From a virus, in IMG/VR virus record IMGVR_UViG_3300017710_002137, positions 1 through 64,000 of that record: a stretch of 64,000 bases of DNA; one strand, given 5' to 3'. Below, piece after piece: positions 7,295-15,569 of the stretch (positions within the stretch are counted from its first letter, which is position 1; every line of letters begins with the position of its first letter). A program made the translations under genes and the position numbers. The notes beneath the pieces were generated by a model, which did no database searches, was not told the origin of the DNA, and worked only from the letters and a program-made list of their open reading frames with translations.

Positions 7295-7855
7295 ATGTCT
7301 TTTACTACATTTAAACAACAAATGAATAATTACATGACCAATCAAGATGGTATTGGTGCATATGCTGATTTTGCAAAAAAGATTACTCAAGAGTATGATA
7401 TGTGTATTAAGAGGGGATTCCAAACAGTGAATTCTATTCCTATAGCGGCTGGAAACACTGCAGGTATGGAAGCTATGGTTAACACAGCGTGTACAATTGC
7501 TATTTCCAAAACAGGAGGATTACATACCTTTGGTGATGATATTGGTAAAGCCGTGATTGTTTATTGGACAGGTGCAACTTTAATTGTTGGAATTCCACCA
7601 GTAATACCTGCTACTGGTGCAGTATCAAACATAACTACAACCGCCGCCGTTTGTTTGAGTCCTGGTTCATGGACACCAATGGGCCCATTAAATCCAATAG
7701 ATGATAGTATGAATTTCTTGAATAGATTGGCAGGTTCAATGCAATCTCACCTACCAACAACAACACATATGTATAATACAATATCTATATATCCAGGAGC
7801 TCCACCACCAGTAGCACCTGGAGTTTTGATATCTCCTGGTTACACAGTACCATAA
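7295..7855 (+). CDS. Probable virion protein, unknown
   Basis: A 186-residue protein starting 4 nt after the spike gene, with GGAGTAAG just upstream. The middle is hydrophobic and glycine/alanine-rich (YWTGATLIVGIPPVIPATG) and the C-terminus is proline-rich (YPGAPPPVAPGVL). No family is recognised. Position between spike and gp25 genes suggests a baseplate or tail component. Confidence 0.6.
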   Translation: MSFTTFKQQMNNYMTNQDGIGAYADFAKKITQEYDMCIKRGFQTVNSIPIAAGNTAGMEAMVNTACTIAISKTGGLHTFGDDIGKAVIVYWTGATLIVGIPPVIPATGAVSNITTTAAVCLSPGSWTPMGPLNPIDDSMNFLNRLAGSMQSHLPTTTHMYNTISIYPGAPPPVAPGVLISPGYTVP

Positions 7856-7869
7856 AATGAAAGAAGATA

Positions 7870-7877
7870 TATTTATA
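7870..7877 (+). promoter_or_regulatory. Proposed late promoter element TATTTATA
   Basis: TATTTATA lies 21 nt upstream of the ATG at 7899, in a 43-nt intergenic gap between virion genes. It matches the element seen at 5612, 15541, 21362, 23431, 24595, 33383 and 41635. Confidence 0.5.
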
Positions 7878-7898
7878 TTAAGATAAACACAATTGAAA

Positions 7899-8483
7899 AT
7901 GAATAATAAACAATTAATTAAAGTAATTAAAACTCTTGTTGAAGTGGAAACCGCTAAACAACAAGAACGCTTTTTATCTAAAACTTTTCCAACGATATTG
8001 GAAGAAGAAGTTAAGAAACGATTAGCAGAGGTGAAGGGAGGTGTAGTCAGCGTTCCCTCTACGCAAGTTCCACAATTAACAAATGAAGTAGACCCATTTG
8101 AACAAGCAGAACTTGCATTACAGGAACAAAGACAAACACCAAAAAAACAATTCACTAAAAACTCTGTTTTAAATGAAGTTTTAAATAATACAAAACCATT
8201 CTCAAAGGAACAGAGACAAGGTGGAGCTGGTACTAAATCTGTATTAGATAATTTACCTCAACAATCTGTAAACGAAAGTATGGATAAAACTGTAACATTT
8301 AATTCTCAAGGTGCACAAGGTGGTACTGATATGATGAGAGCTCAAATGGTACAAAAAATGGGTTATGGAGATGTAAGAAGAGGTCCTAATAAACAAGGAT
8401 TGGGTGTTCAAACTGGTTTACCTGGTTTAGATAGAATATTAAATAGAGATAATTCAGAACTTGTAAAAAAGTTTAAAAAATAA
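7899..8483 (+). CDS. Probable virion protein with N-terminal coiled coil
   Basis: The ATG at 7899 is chosen over the TTG two codons earlier. The 194-residue product begins with a helical region (KQLIKVIKTLVEVETAKQQE) and continues as a Gln/Gly/Lys-rich, probably disordered chain, ending with GLPGLDRILNRDNSELVKKF, a short helix. No enzyme motif is visible. It is placed just before gp25, so a baseplate or tail assembly role is likely. I do not recognise the family. Confidence 0.6.
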   Translation: MNNKQLIKVIKTLVEVETAKQQERFLSKTFPTILEEEVKKRLAEVKGGVVSVPSTQVPQLTNEVDPFEQAELALQEQRQTPKKQFTKNSVLNEVLNNTKPFSKEQRQGGAGTKSVLDNLPQQSVNESMDKTVTFNSQGAQGGTDMMRAQMVQKMGYGDVRRGPNKQGLGVQTGLPGLDRILNRDNSELVKKFKK

Positions 8484-8504
8484 ATTTACTTGGGAGAGTA
8501 ATTA

Positions 8505-8939
8505 ATGGCGTATATACTTGGCAGAAAAACACTTAAGGATTCTAAAGAATTTGATTCTTATGCATATGGAATCACACTACCAATACAAAATGATGGTAGA
8601 GGATTTTTTGCACAAGCATTTACATCAATCGAACAAGCAAAAAGTAATTTAAAAAATTTATTACTTACAGCAAAGGGTGAAAGAGTAATGCAACCAAACT
8701 TCGGTTCTGGATTAAGGTCATTACTATTTGAACAAATGGATGATGAAAAGTTTGAAGATAAAATACAACAAACGATTATCACTGCTGTAGAGTTTTGGTT
8801 ACCTTATATTAATATAGAAGAAATTAATGTAGAAATGACCAATGAGTTAAGAGATAAAAACCAAGTAAACTTGGATTTAAAATTTACAGTTGGTAATGAA
8901 ATTGATTTACAAGAAATAACATTGGTAGTACAGGAATAA
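8505..8939 (+). CDS. Baseplate wedge protein gp25 (GPW/gp25 family)
   Basis: This 144-residue protein matches the gp25/W family, which forms part of the inner baseplate wedge and initiates the sheath. Typical features are visible: the central LLTAKGERVMQPNFGSGLRSLLFEQ (residues ~52-76, quoted in part: GERVMQPNFGSGL), a helical stretch, and C-terminal strands ending in ITLVVQE. Length agrees with T4 gp25 (~130 aa). It is followed 4 nt later by gp6, the same order as in T4-like phages. Confidence 0.9.
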   Translation: MAYILGRKTLKDSKEFDSYAYGITLPIQNDGRGFFAQAFTSIEQAKSNLKNLLLTAKGERVMQPNFGSGLRSLLFEQMDDEKFEDKIQQTIITAVEFWLPYINIEEINVEMTNELRDKNQVNLDLKFTVGNEIDLQEITLVVQE

Positions 8940-8943
8940 TATT

Positions 8944-10956
8944 ATGGCATTAAATTCAGCAAATTTTAAAAGTAATCAAGGAAGAGATATAAAGTATCTT
9001 AGTAAAGATTTTGCCTCCTTTAGAAAAAACTTAGTAGAGTACTCTAAAACCTATTTCCCTAAAACGTATTCTGATTTTAATGAATCATCACCTGGTATGA
9101 TGTTTATTGAAATGGCATCTTATCTTGGGGATATATTATCTTACTATACAGATGATTCATTAAAAGAATCATTAATGTTATATGCAGAAGATAAACAAAA
9201 TGTAATAGCATTAGCTAACTACCTCGGATATAAACCAAAAGTTACTGCACCTGCTATTGTACAACTATCCGTTTACCAACTTGCACCTGCAGTGGGTAGT
9301 GGAGAAGATAACAGACCTGATTCTGATTACTACCTTAGAATTAAACAAGGTATGGTTATAGAATCATCCAAAACAAGTGTAAGATTTAGAACAACAGAAC
9401 TCGTTGATTTTAATGATGCAACAGATAGAGAGATAACGGTCTATACTGATGATGGTGGAGAACCAACTCAGTATCTTATAAAAAAATATGTTAAAGCAGT
9501 ATCAGGAGAACTTAAAACTGTAAATGTTGATTTTGGTTCACCAGAACAATTTTCATCAATTAATATTGCAGATAAAAATGTAATTGATATCTATGATGTT
9601 AGGGATACTAATGGTGGTAAGTGGTATGAAGTTCCATATCTTGCTCAAGAAATGGTTTATGTTGATTATCCTGTATCAGAACAAACTGATAAAGATTTAG
9701 CACAATTTAAAGATTCTGTATCTAATGTACTTAGAGTATTAAAAACTTCAAAAAGATTTGTTAAAAAGATAAATCAAGATAATAGTACTAGCATTGTATT
9801 TGGTGGTGGTAATTCAACCAATGATGAACAATTAGTTCCAAACTTAAAAAATGTAGGATTGGGATTAAATTCCTCTATTGATAAAATGAGTTCAGCGTAT
9901 GACCCCGCTAACTTTTTGAAAACTACATCATATGGACAGGCCCCATCTAATACAACTATGAGTGTATCTTACTTAGTAGGTGGTGGTGTTGAATCAAATG
10001 TTGGTAAGGGTGAATTAACTTCAATTAAAAGAATTGAGTTTGATGATGATACCAAAACTTTTGCACAAAACGAAACAACTCTTTATAACAAAATGAAATC
10101 ATCAGTAGCGGTTGATAATGAAATACCTGCAACTGGTGGTAGAGGTGAGGAAACGATTGATGAAATCAGAGAAAACGCACTTGCAAACTTTGGTTCACAA
10201 AACAGAGCGGTAACTCGTAAAGATTATCAAGTGAGAGCTCTTTCTCTTCCACCAAAGTATGGTGGTATTGCAAAAGCATTTTGTTCACCAGATGGTCAAT
10301 TAGATAATAACTCACCTGCTTCACTTTTAAAAGATACAGAATCACTTGATGAGTTTGTTGGGTTGATTAATGATATGAAGGGTAAAGACCTATCTGACCA
10401 AGAAATGAGAGATGAGGTTCGTAGGATTTTAAAAACTAAAAAGGGAACAACCAATGAGGTTAATAATCCTTTTGCCATAAATTTATACATTCTTGGATAT
10501 AATTCAAACAAGAACTTAAGTATTCTTAATAGAGCGGTAAAGGAGAATTTAAAAACTTATATTGGTGAATATAGAATGTTAACAGATGGTATTAATATTA
10601 TTGATGGGTTTGTTATTAACATTGGTTTAGATTTTGAAATCAGAGTTTATGGTGGATATAATAAAAGAGAAGTTCTTACAAAATGTATAACAGAATTAAA
10701 AGAATATTTCGATATAGATAATTGGACGTTTAATATGCCTATTAATATTTCAGAAGTTGAAATCTTAATTGCAGGTGTTGAGGGAGTTCAATCAGTACCA
10801 AAATGTGAAGTATTCAACAAGTGTTTAGGAAACTACTCAGAACACTCTTATGATATTAAAGCGGCAACTAAAGGTAAGATGGTATATCCATCAGTAGACC
10901 CTTCAGTATTCGAGGTTAAATTTCCTAATAAGGATTTAAAAGGGAGGGTAGTATAA
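8944..10956 (+). CDS. Baseplate wedge protein gp6 (gpJ-like)
   Basis: At 670 residues it is close to T4 gp6 in length. The N-terminus (KYLSKDFASFRKNLVEYSKT, then ESSPGMMFIEMASYLGDIL) is the conserved opening of the family, which forms the dimeric ring scaffold of the inner baseplate. The C-terminal half contains the baseplate J-like part (GGRGEETIDEIRENAL, then AVTRKDYQVRAL). It lies immediately after gp25, and its stop overlaps the next start as TAATG. The assignment is secure. Confidence 0.9.
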   Translation: MALNSANFKSNQGRDIKYLSKDFASFRKNLVEYSKTYFPKTYSDFNESSPGMMFIEMASYLGDILSYYTDDSLKESLMLYAEDKQNVIALANYLGYKPKVTAPAIVQLSVYQLAPAVGSGEDNRPDSDYYLRIKQGMVIESSKTSVRFRTTELVDFNDATDREITVYTDDGGEPTQYLIKKYVKAVSGELKTVNVDFGSPEQFSSINIADKNVIDIYDVRDTNGGKWYEVPYLAQEMVYVDYPVSEQTDKDLAQFKDSVSNVLRVLKTSKRFVKKINQDNSTSIVFGGGNSTNDEQLVPNLKNVGLGLNSSIDKMSSAYDPANFLKTTSYGQAPSNTTMSVSYLVGGGVESNVGKGELTSIKRIEFDDDTKTFAQNETTLYNKMKSSVAVDNEIPATGGRGEETIDEIRENALANFGSQNRAVTRKDYQVRALSLPPKYGGIAKAFCSPDGQLDNNSPASLLKDTESLDEFVGLINDMKGKDLSDQEMRDEVRRILKTKKGTTNEVNNPFAINLYILGYNSNKNLSILNRAVKENLKTYIGEYRMLTDGINIIDGFVINIGLDFEIRVYGGYNKREVLTKCITELKEYFDIDNWTFNMPINISEVEILIAGVEGVQSVPKCEVFNKCLGNYSEHSYDIKAATKGKMVYPSVDPSVFEVKFPNKDLKGRVV

Positions 10957-12023
10957 TGTATCATTTCGTAACATCATCAAAAGACTCAACAATATTTTTA
11001 CAACAACCTACTCAAAATACAGGTTTAGATGAAATATTAGAAGTATCTAAAACATATTATGGAAACTTAAAAGATACTGCTCGTTCTCTTATCAAGTTTA
11101 ACACCACTCCATTATCACAATCCATAGCAAGTGGTGAAGTAACAATGAGTTCTGCTCACCTATTATTAAAAGAGTGTGATGCTATTGAGATTCCATTAGA
11201 TTATACAATCTATGCATATCCTATTTCTCAATCTTGGGAAATGGGAATCGGTACTCGTTTTGATAACATCACAACAGATGGTGTTAGTTGGGAAAATAGA
11301 GGAACTCAATCTGATAGTTGGTTGGGTGATGGTTCTTACTTAGCAGGAACAACTGGTTCATTTAATGGTAAAGGAGGAACATGGTACACTGGTTCAGCCG
11401 CATCACAATCATTCTCATATCAAACTGAAGATATTGAAATGAATGTATTAGGAGCTATGAATACATGGATTGGTGGTACACTTCCAAACGAAGGTTTTAT
11501 AATTAAACATTCTAATTCTAAAGAATCAGATACATCTGATTATGGTCAATTAAAATTCTTTGGAAAAGAAACTTCTACAATATACCAACCAAAACTTAGA
11601 ATAGGTTGGGATGATTCATCTTTCTCGACAGGTTCATTAACTGAACTAACCGCAGATGATATCCATGTAACATTTAAAAGATTAAAAGTAAGATACAAGA
11701 GAGGAAGTAAACCAACCATACGAGTATTTGGTAGAGAAAGATATCCTTTAAAATCTTATTCAAACACATATGCATATAATGATGTGAAGTATTTACCATC
11801 TACAACATATTATCAAGTAAAAGATGCTATTACAGAAGAAGTAATTGTACCTTTTAATGATAACTATACAAAAGTAAGTTGTGATTCAAATGGTAATTTC
11901 TTTAAAATAGATTTAAGTAATTTTGAAATAAATAGAGATTATTACTTTGAAATCAAAGTAGATAGAAGTGGTGAAATAGATTATTTTACTGAAAAAGATT
12001 TAACATTTACGGTAGAAAAGTAA
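10956..12023 (+). CDS. DNRLRE-like virion protein
   Basis: The 355-residue protein resembles DNRLRE domains, beta-sandwich modules of bacterial surface proteins. The N-terminus has STIFLQQPTQNTGLDEIL, then ARSLIKFN and a strand LLLKECDAIEIPLDYTIY; the middle has WEMGIGTRFDNITTDGVSW, the usual 'W..GTG...G.SW' motif. The C-terminal 130 residues form another beta-rich segment. It is translationally coupled to gp6, so it is probably a peripheral baseplate or receptor-contact protein in the place where T4 has other wedge proteins. The role is inferred. Confidence 0.6.
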   Translation: MYHFVTSSKDSTIFLQQPTQNTGLDEILEVSKTYYGNLKDTARSLIKFNTTPLSQSIASGEVTMSSAHLLLKECDAIEIPLDYTIYAYPISQSWEMGIGTRFDNITTDGVSWENRGTQSDSWLGDGSYLAGTTGSFNGKGGTWYTGSAASQSFSYQTEDIEMNVLGAMNTWIGGTLPNEGFIIKHSNSKESDTSDYGQLKFFGKETSTIYQPKLRIGWDDSSFSTGSLTELTADDIHVTFKRLKVRYKRGSKPTIRVFGRERYPLKSYSNTYAYNDVKYLPSTTYYQVKDAITEEVIVPFNDNYTKVSCDSNGNFFKIDLSNFEINRDYYFEIKVDRSGEIDYFTEKDLTFTVEK

Positions 12024-12024
12024 C

Positions 12025-13314
12025 ATGGGACTTAAAGATAGGTTTAGAATAGATGAGCTGGTAAAGAAAGGTTCAAACGCTATTCCTCGTGATAAACGAG
12101 GTGGTATTCGTGTGCGAAAAAAAGATGGTAAACAAGTTCCACCAGGATATTTTAAAGATTACAGAGGTAGGTTTGTACAAAAACCAATGAGACCAATTCC
12201 ATTTGGAAAAAAACCAATCAAAGGATTTGATGATACTACAAAAAGATTTAAAGCAGATTTTGTTGATAAATTACCTCCAATAAATGATTTTCATCCTGAT
12301 AGAAATTCATTTGGTGGGGAAACATCTGGTAGAATAGAAAGACCTATCTATGATGAAAATGAATTGCAGAAGGCAATTGATATTAAGGTTGATGAATTAA
12401 TAAAACCAAAAAAACAAACAAAAGGTAAGTTTGTACCATTACCAAGATACAATAAACTACTTGCACAATTTACAGGTTCTCAACAACAGATAAAGTCATT
12501 AGAATCTGATAATTCACGAGTACGTTCATCAATAAGTGGTCTTGAAGGAGAGATTCAAACATTAACGGGAACAGTAACTTCTAAAGAAGGTGAGGTAGAA
12601 CAATTAAATTTATCTCAAGAAGAATTAAATAGTAAGTATAATGAACTATTGGCAGATTTTCAATCAGCATTAATAAAAGGTACTAAGGAAGGTATTGAAA
12701 GAGCTTCTTTATCTGCACAAGTAGAAGGTTTACAGGCTCAAGTTACAACCTTACAAGCACAATTGACTGCACAACAAGATATTGTAAAATCTTTACAACA
12801 ACAAGCAGAAATACAAGCAACAGTTACAGAACAAGTTGTTGAATCAAAAGAAAAAGAAGTTGAAGCGGCCAAACAAACAAGTTTGTTAGGGATAGTTGAA
12901 GATAAAGGACAATTCCAAGTTAAGGGTACTGTTGGTTGGGCACTCCATCCATCAAGTAAAAATAGAAAACCAGAATGGGCAGCTCGATGGGATGATAGAA
13001 AAAAAGGAGCTAGGGGTAGATTATCTGGTCTTAAATATGATTGGTATAATATGGGGCCTGAACCAATTACACTTAAGGTTGATGAAACTGTTATCAAAAA
13101 GAAAAAGTGGTTAAATGGTGTTCCAAACTCACTTACTATTCCAGCAAGTCCTGATGGTGGTTCAACACCTGGTACAAAAACAGTTACTTTCAGTAGAGGT
13201 AGTATTGGTAAGGGAACTTATGAAACAGAAATAATTTGGACGAACCAAACTACAAATGAGAAATTTAAAATGAAAACTCGTTACTGGCAAGCAAGAAGTA
13301 GAAGAAAAACCTAA
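12025..13314 (+). CDS. Virion protein with central coiled coil
   Basis: The 429-residue product has a basic Gly/Pro-rich N-terminus (RDKRGGIRVRKKDGKQVPPG), a long coiled coil (about residues 150-285, rich in Gln/Glu, containing VEGLQAQVTTLQAQLTAQQ) and a beta-rich C-terminal domain (about 295-429). It starts one base after the previous stop. The layout suggests a trimeric fibre or connector between baseplate and tail fibres. I know no family for it. Confidence 0.6.
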   Translation: MGLKDRFRIDELVKKGSNAIPRDKRGGIRVRKKDGKQVPPGYFKDYRGRFVQKPMRPIPFGKKPIKGFDDTTKRFKADFVDKLPPINDFHPDRNSFGGETSGRIERPIYDENELQKAIDIKVDELIKPKKQTKGKFVPLPRYNKLLAQFTGSQQQIKSLESDNSRVRSSISGLEGEIQTLTGTVTSKEGEVEQLNLSQEELNSKYNELLADFQSALIKGTKEGIERASLSAQVEGLQAQVTTLQAQLTAQQDIVKSLQQQAEIQATVTEQVVESKEKEVEAAKQTSLLGIVEDKGQFQVKGTVGWALHPSSKNRKPEWAARWDDRKKGARGRLSGLKYDWYNMGPEPITLKVDETVIKKKKWLNGVPNSLTIPASPDGGSTPGTKTVTFSRGSIGKGTYETEIIWTNQTTNEKFKMKTRYWQARSRRKT

Positions 13315-13320
13315 TAGATT

Positions 13321-15534
13321 ATGGCGTTAGAAACATTTAAAGAAATAGTTGAAAGAAAGGGATATCTTGTAAACAAAGAAGATAGAAAAATTTTCGAAAA
13401 GGAAATTAGAAAATCTAACTTTGGTATGGGGTATTCTGATATGATTGAATTCATACTATATGATTCAAATGATAATCAGCTGCCTCAAGGTGAAGATGCT
13501 AAACTTGTACGATATATTCATATTAATGATAAAAATATAAATGAGTATTTTTTAATTACAAGTAGTGAAGAAACTAAAAAATTTAATGATTCATCTGAGT
13601 TTATTATTGATTTAGAAAAGTTAATAAAAGAAGCTGGATATTCAAATGGTATATTTAAAACACAAGTTACATTACTAAACAGAAGAGTTGGTTCAGAAGA
13701 ATCTTCTGAAGATAAATTGTGGATACACGAAATTTCTCCATCAAGAACCGAAATACGAGTTGTTCCTCTTAAGAATACAGTAAGACCTAATAAGGATTTA
13801 GTTAAAAGATATAATCTATTTGTTGAAAATGGAAACTTTAGAGATGATACAATTTACTATGTAAGAAACTTTATAGAAGGAATTGATATATTAAATGTAG
13901 TTGATTCTTTTATAAGAAGTAAAGGAAGAATTAAAGATGGTAGAAGATATCAGAGACTAATTCAAAAAGAATTTAAAGTTGGTTCTTTTGATAAGTTATT
14001 AAACGATATTAAAGATAGGTATATAGAATCCATGAACTATTTTATTGAAGGTAGTGAATGGAATATTACATCAAATAAATATGGTAAACCAAAAGGTGAA
14101 TTAGATAAAATTGAGCTAACAGTAAGATTTATAAAATCAGTTGCAGAACAAGCTCTTAGAAACTCAATTGAATATTATTTACCAAAGAGAAGAATTCAAA
14201 ATAGTGTTGAATTAACAAGAGATGAACAAGTTACTTTTGATAAAGTAAAAAGAATTCTTAAAACAATAAAAGCAAATCAGAAGTTTGAATCTACTGTACC
14301 TGGTGAAATAGGTGGTGTTGTTCGAGGATGTACTGATAAAGAAGCATTAAATTACAATCCGAGAGCAAAAGAAAATGATGGTAGTTGTAGATATAAAGAA
14401 GCTGAAGTTGAAGCGGCGGTTGTATTAGGTTGTACTGATAAGTCTGCTGTAAACTTTAATAAATATGCAAATAAAGATGATGGAAGTTGTAAGTATCAAG
14501 AAAAGGTAGAAGATTTTGCAGATTTAGGAGGAGGTACTACCGTAGAAACAACTGATGTAGAAATAGATACAGAGGTAATTGATAATACTCCACCAATACC
14601 AGACCCGGAACCAGAATACAAATTAATTACAAAATTGTATTACATTTGGTCGGATACTGGAGCAATCAAATACAGAGATAGAAATAATGAATCGGTTGAA
14701 ACACGAGGTGTAGAATTTGATGCACATAAAATAACATATAGAGATACTGTTGCACCAAAGTTCGTAGGAGATGTTAGGGAAGTTCCAAAAATTATAAAAT
14801 CACCTCCACGAGTGATGGAATATAAAATTGTAAATAACTCAAGAAAAACAAGAGTTAAATTTCCTAACCCAAGAGTTGTCAGAAATGAAATGGACTATTT
14901 CGATGAGAGAAGAGCTCGAGGTAGAGATTATAGAAAAGGTAGACCTCTTGTAGATATAGATGGTCCAGAAGAAATTTTTACAGGTCAAGCTTTATCTTTT
15001 ACTTATAAGAATAAACTTGAACAAACAAAAACAAGTTCACAAATACAACCAGGAGATACACTTATACTATGTGCTATTGAGGATTCAATAGTTCCTGTAC
15101 CTGGATTATCAATAAACGAAGTTGGTGGATGTGGAGGTACTTATCCAAGAACTATATCCGCACCTAAACCACCTCAGAGGTGTAATGACCCTGAGGCGAT
15201 TAATTATCAATCTATTGGAAGTTGTAAATATAGACCAAAAGACCCTATTGACCCAACACCAATACCAACACCAACACCAAGACCAATCTGTAATGACCCT
15301 AAGGCTACAAATTATAGAGCTATTGGTTCTTGTGTATATCCAATACCAGACCCTGTTGTAGATGAACCGATTAAGCCGATAGTAATAACAGGAGGCAACC
15401 GCGGTGGAGGCGGAGGAGGTGGTTCTCGAATAGTAGAAGAAATACTAAATGAACTTAATAATATTCCTAACGCTTTTAGAATGGATGGAGAAGGTAGTAT
15501 TTCGAATCCATTCAGAGGTAGAAACTATTTATAA
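13321..15534 (+). CDS. Large virion protein with DGSC-type repeats and poly-Gly tail
   Basis: The N-terminal ~330 residues are charged and structured without a recognised family. Then come two Cys repeats of the form GCTDxxAxNxN...DGSC (residues ~336-358 and ~370-392), common in secreted proteins of Bacteroidota, a proline-rich linker, a beta-rich part, and two shorter repeats starting CNDPEAINY (Cys621) and CNDPKATNY (Cys657). A glycine run (GGNRGGGGGGGSR) lies near the C-terminus. It sits between wedge genes and the gp7-like giant, so it is probably a baseplate or fibre-attachment protein. Confidence 0.65.
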   Translation: MALETFKEIVERKGYLVNKEDRKIFEKEIRKSNFGMGYSDMIEFILYDSNDNQLPQGEDAKLVRYIHINDKNINEYFLITSSEETKKFNDSSEFIIDLEKLIKEAGYSNGIFKTQVTLLNRRVGSEESSEDKLWIHEISPSRTEIRVVPLKNTVRPNKDLVKRYNLFVENGNFRDDTIYYVRNFIEGIDILNVVDSFIRSKGRIKDGRRYQRLIQKEFKVGSFDKLLNDIKDRYIESMNYFIEGSEWNITSNKYGKPKGELDKIELTVRFIKSVAEQALRNSIEYYLPKRRIQNSVELTRDEQVTFDKVKRILKTIKANQKFESTVPGEIGGVVRGCTDKEALNYNPRAKENDGSCRYKEAEVEAAVVLGCTDKSAVNFNKYANKDDGSCKYQEKVEDFADLGGGTTVETTDVEIDTEVIDNTPPIPDPEPEYKLITKLYYIWSDTGAIKYRDRNNESVETRGVEFDAHKITYRDTVAPKFVGDVREVPKIIKSPPRVMEYKIVNNSRKTRVKFPNPRVVRNEMDYFDERRARGRDYRKGRPLVDIDGPEEIFTGQALSFTYKNKLEQTKTSSQIQPGDTLILCAIEDSIVPVPGLSINEVGGCGGTYPRTISAPKPPQRCNDPEAINYQSIGSCKYRPKDPIDPTPIPTPTPRPICNDPKATNYRAIGSCVYPIPDPVVDEPIKPIVITGGNRGGGGGGGSRIVEEILNELNNIPNAFRMDGEGSISNPFRGRNYL

Positions 15535-15540
15535 AATGAA

Positions 15541-15550
15541 TATTTATATA
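15541..15550 (+). promoter_or_regulatory. Proposed late promoter element TATTTATATA
   Basis: TATTTATATA lies in the 35-nt gap before the 1923-residue protein, 19 nt upstream of its ATG at 15570. It is an exact match to the element before the other virion genes. Confidence 0.55.
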
Positions 15551-15569
15551 GAGTACAAGGATAGGTAAA

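Noticed and set aside
7893-7898. TTG start two codons before the ATG at 7899
   Set aside because: An ATG directly follows and no feature favours the TTG.
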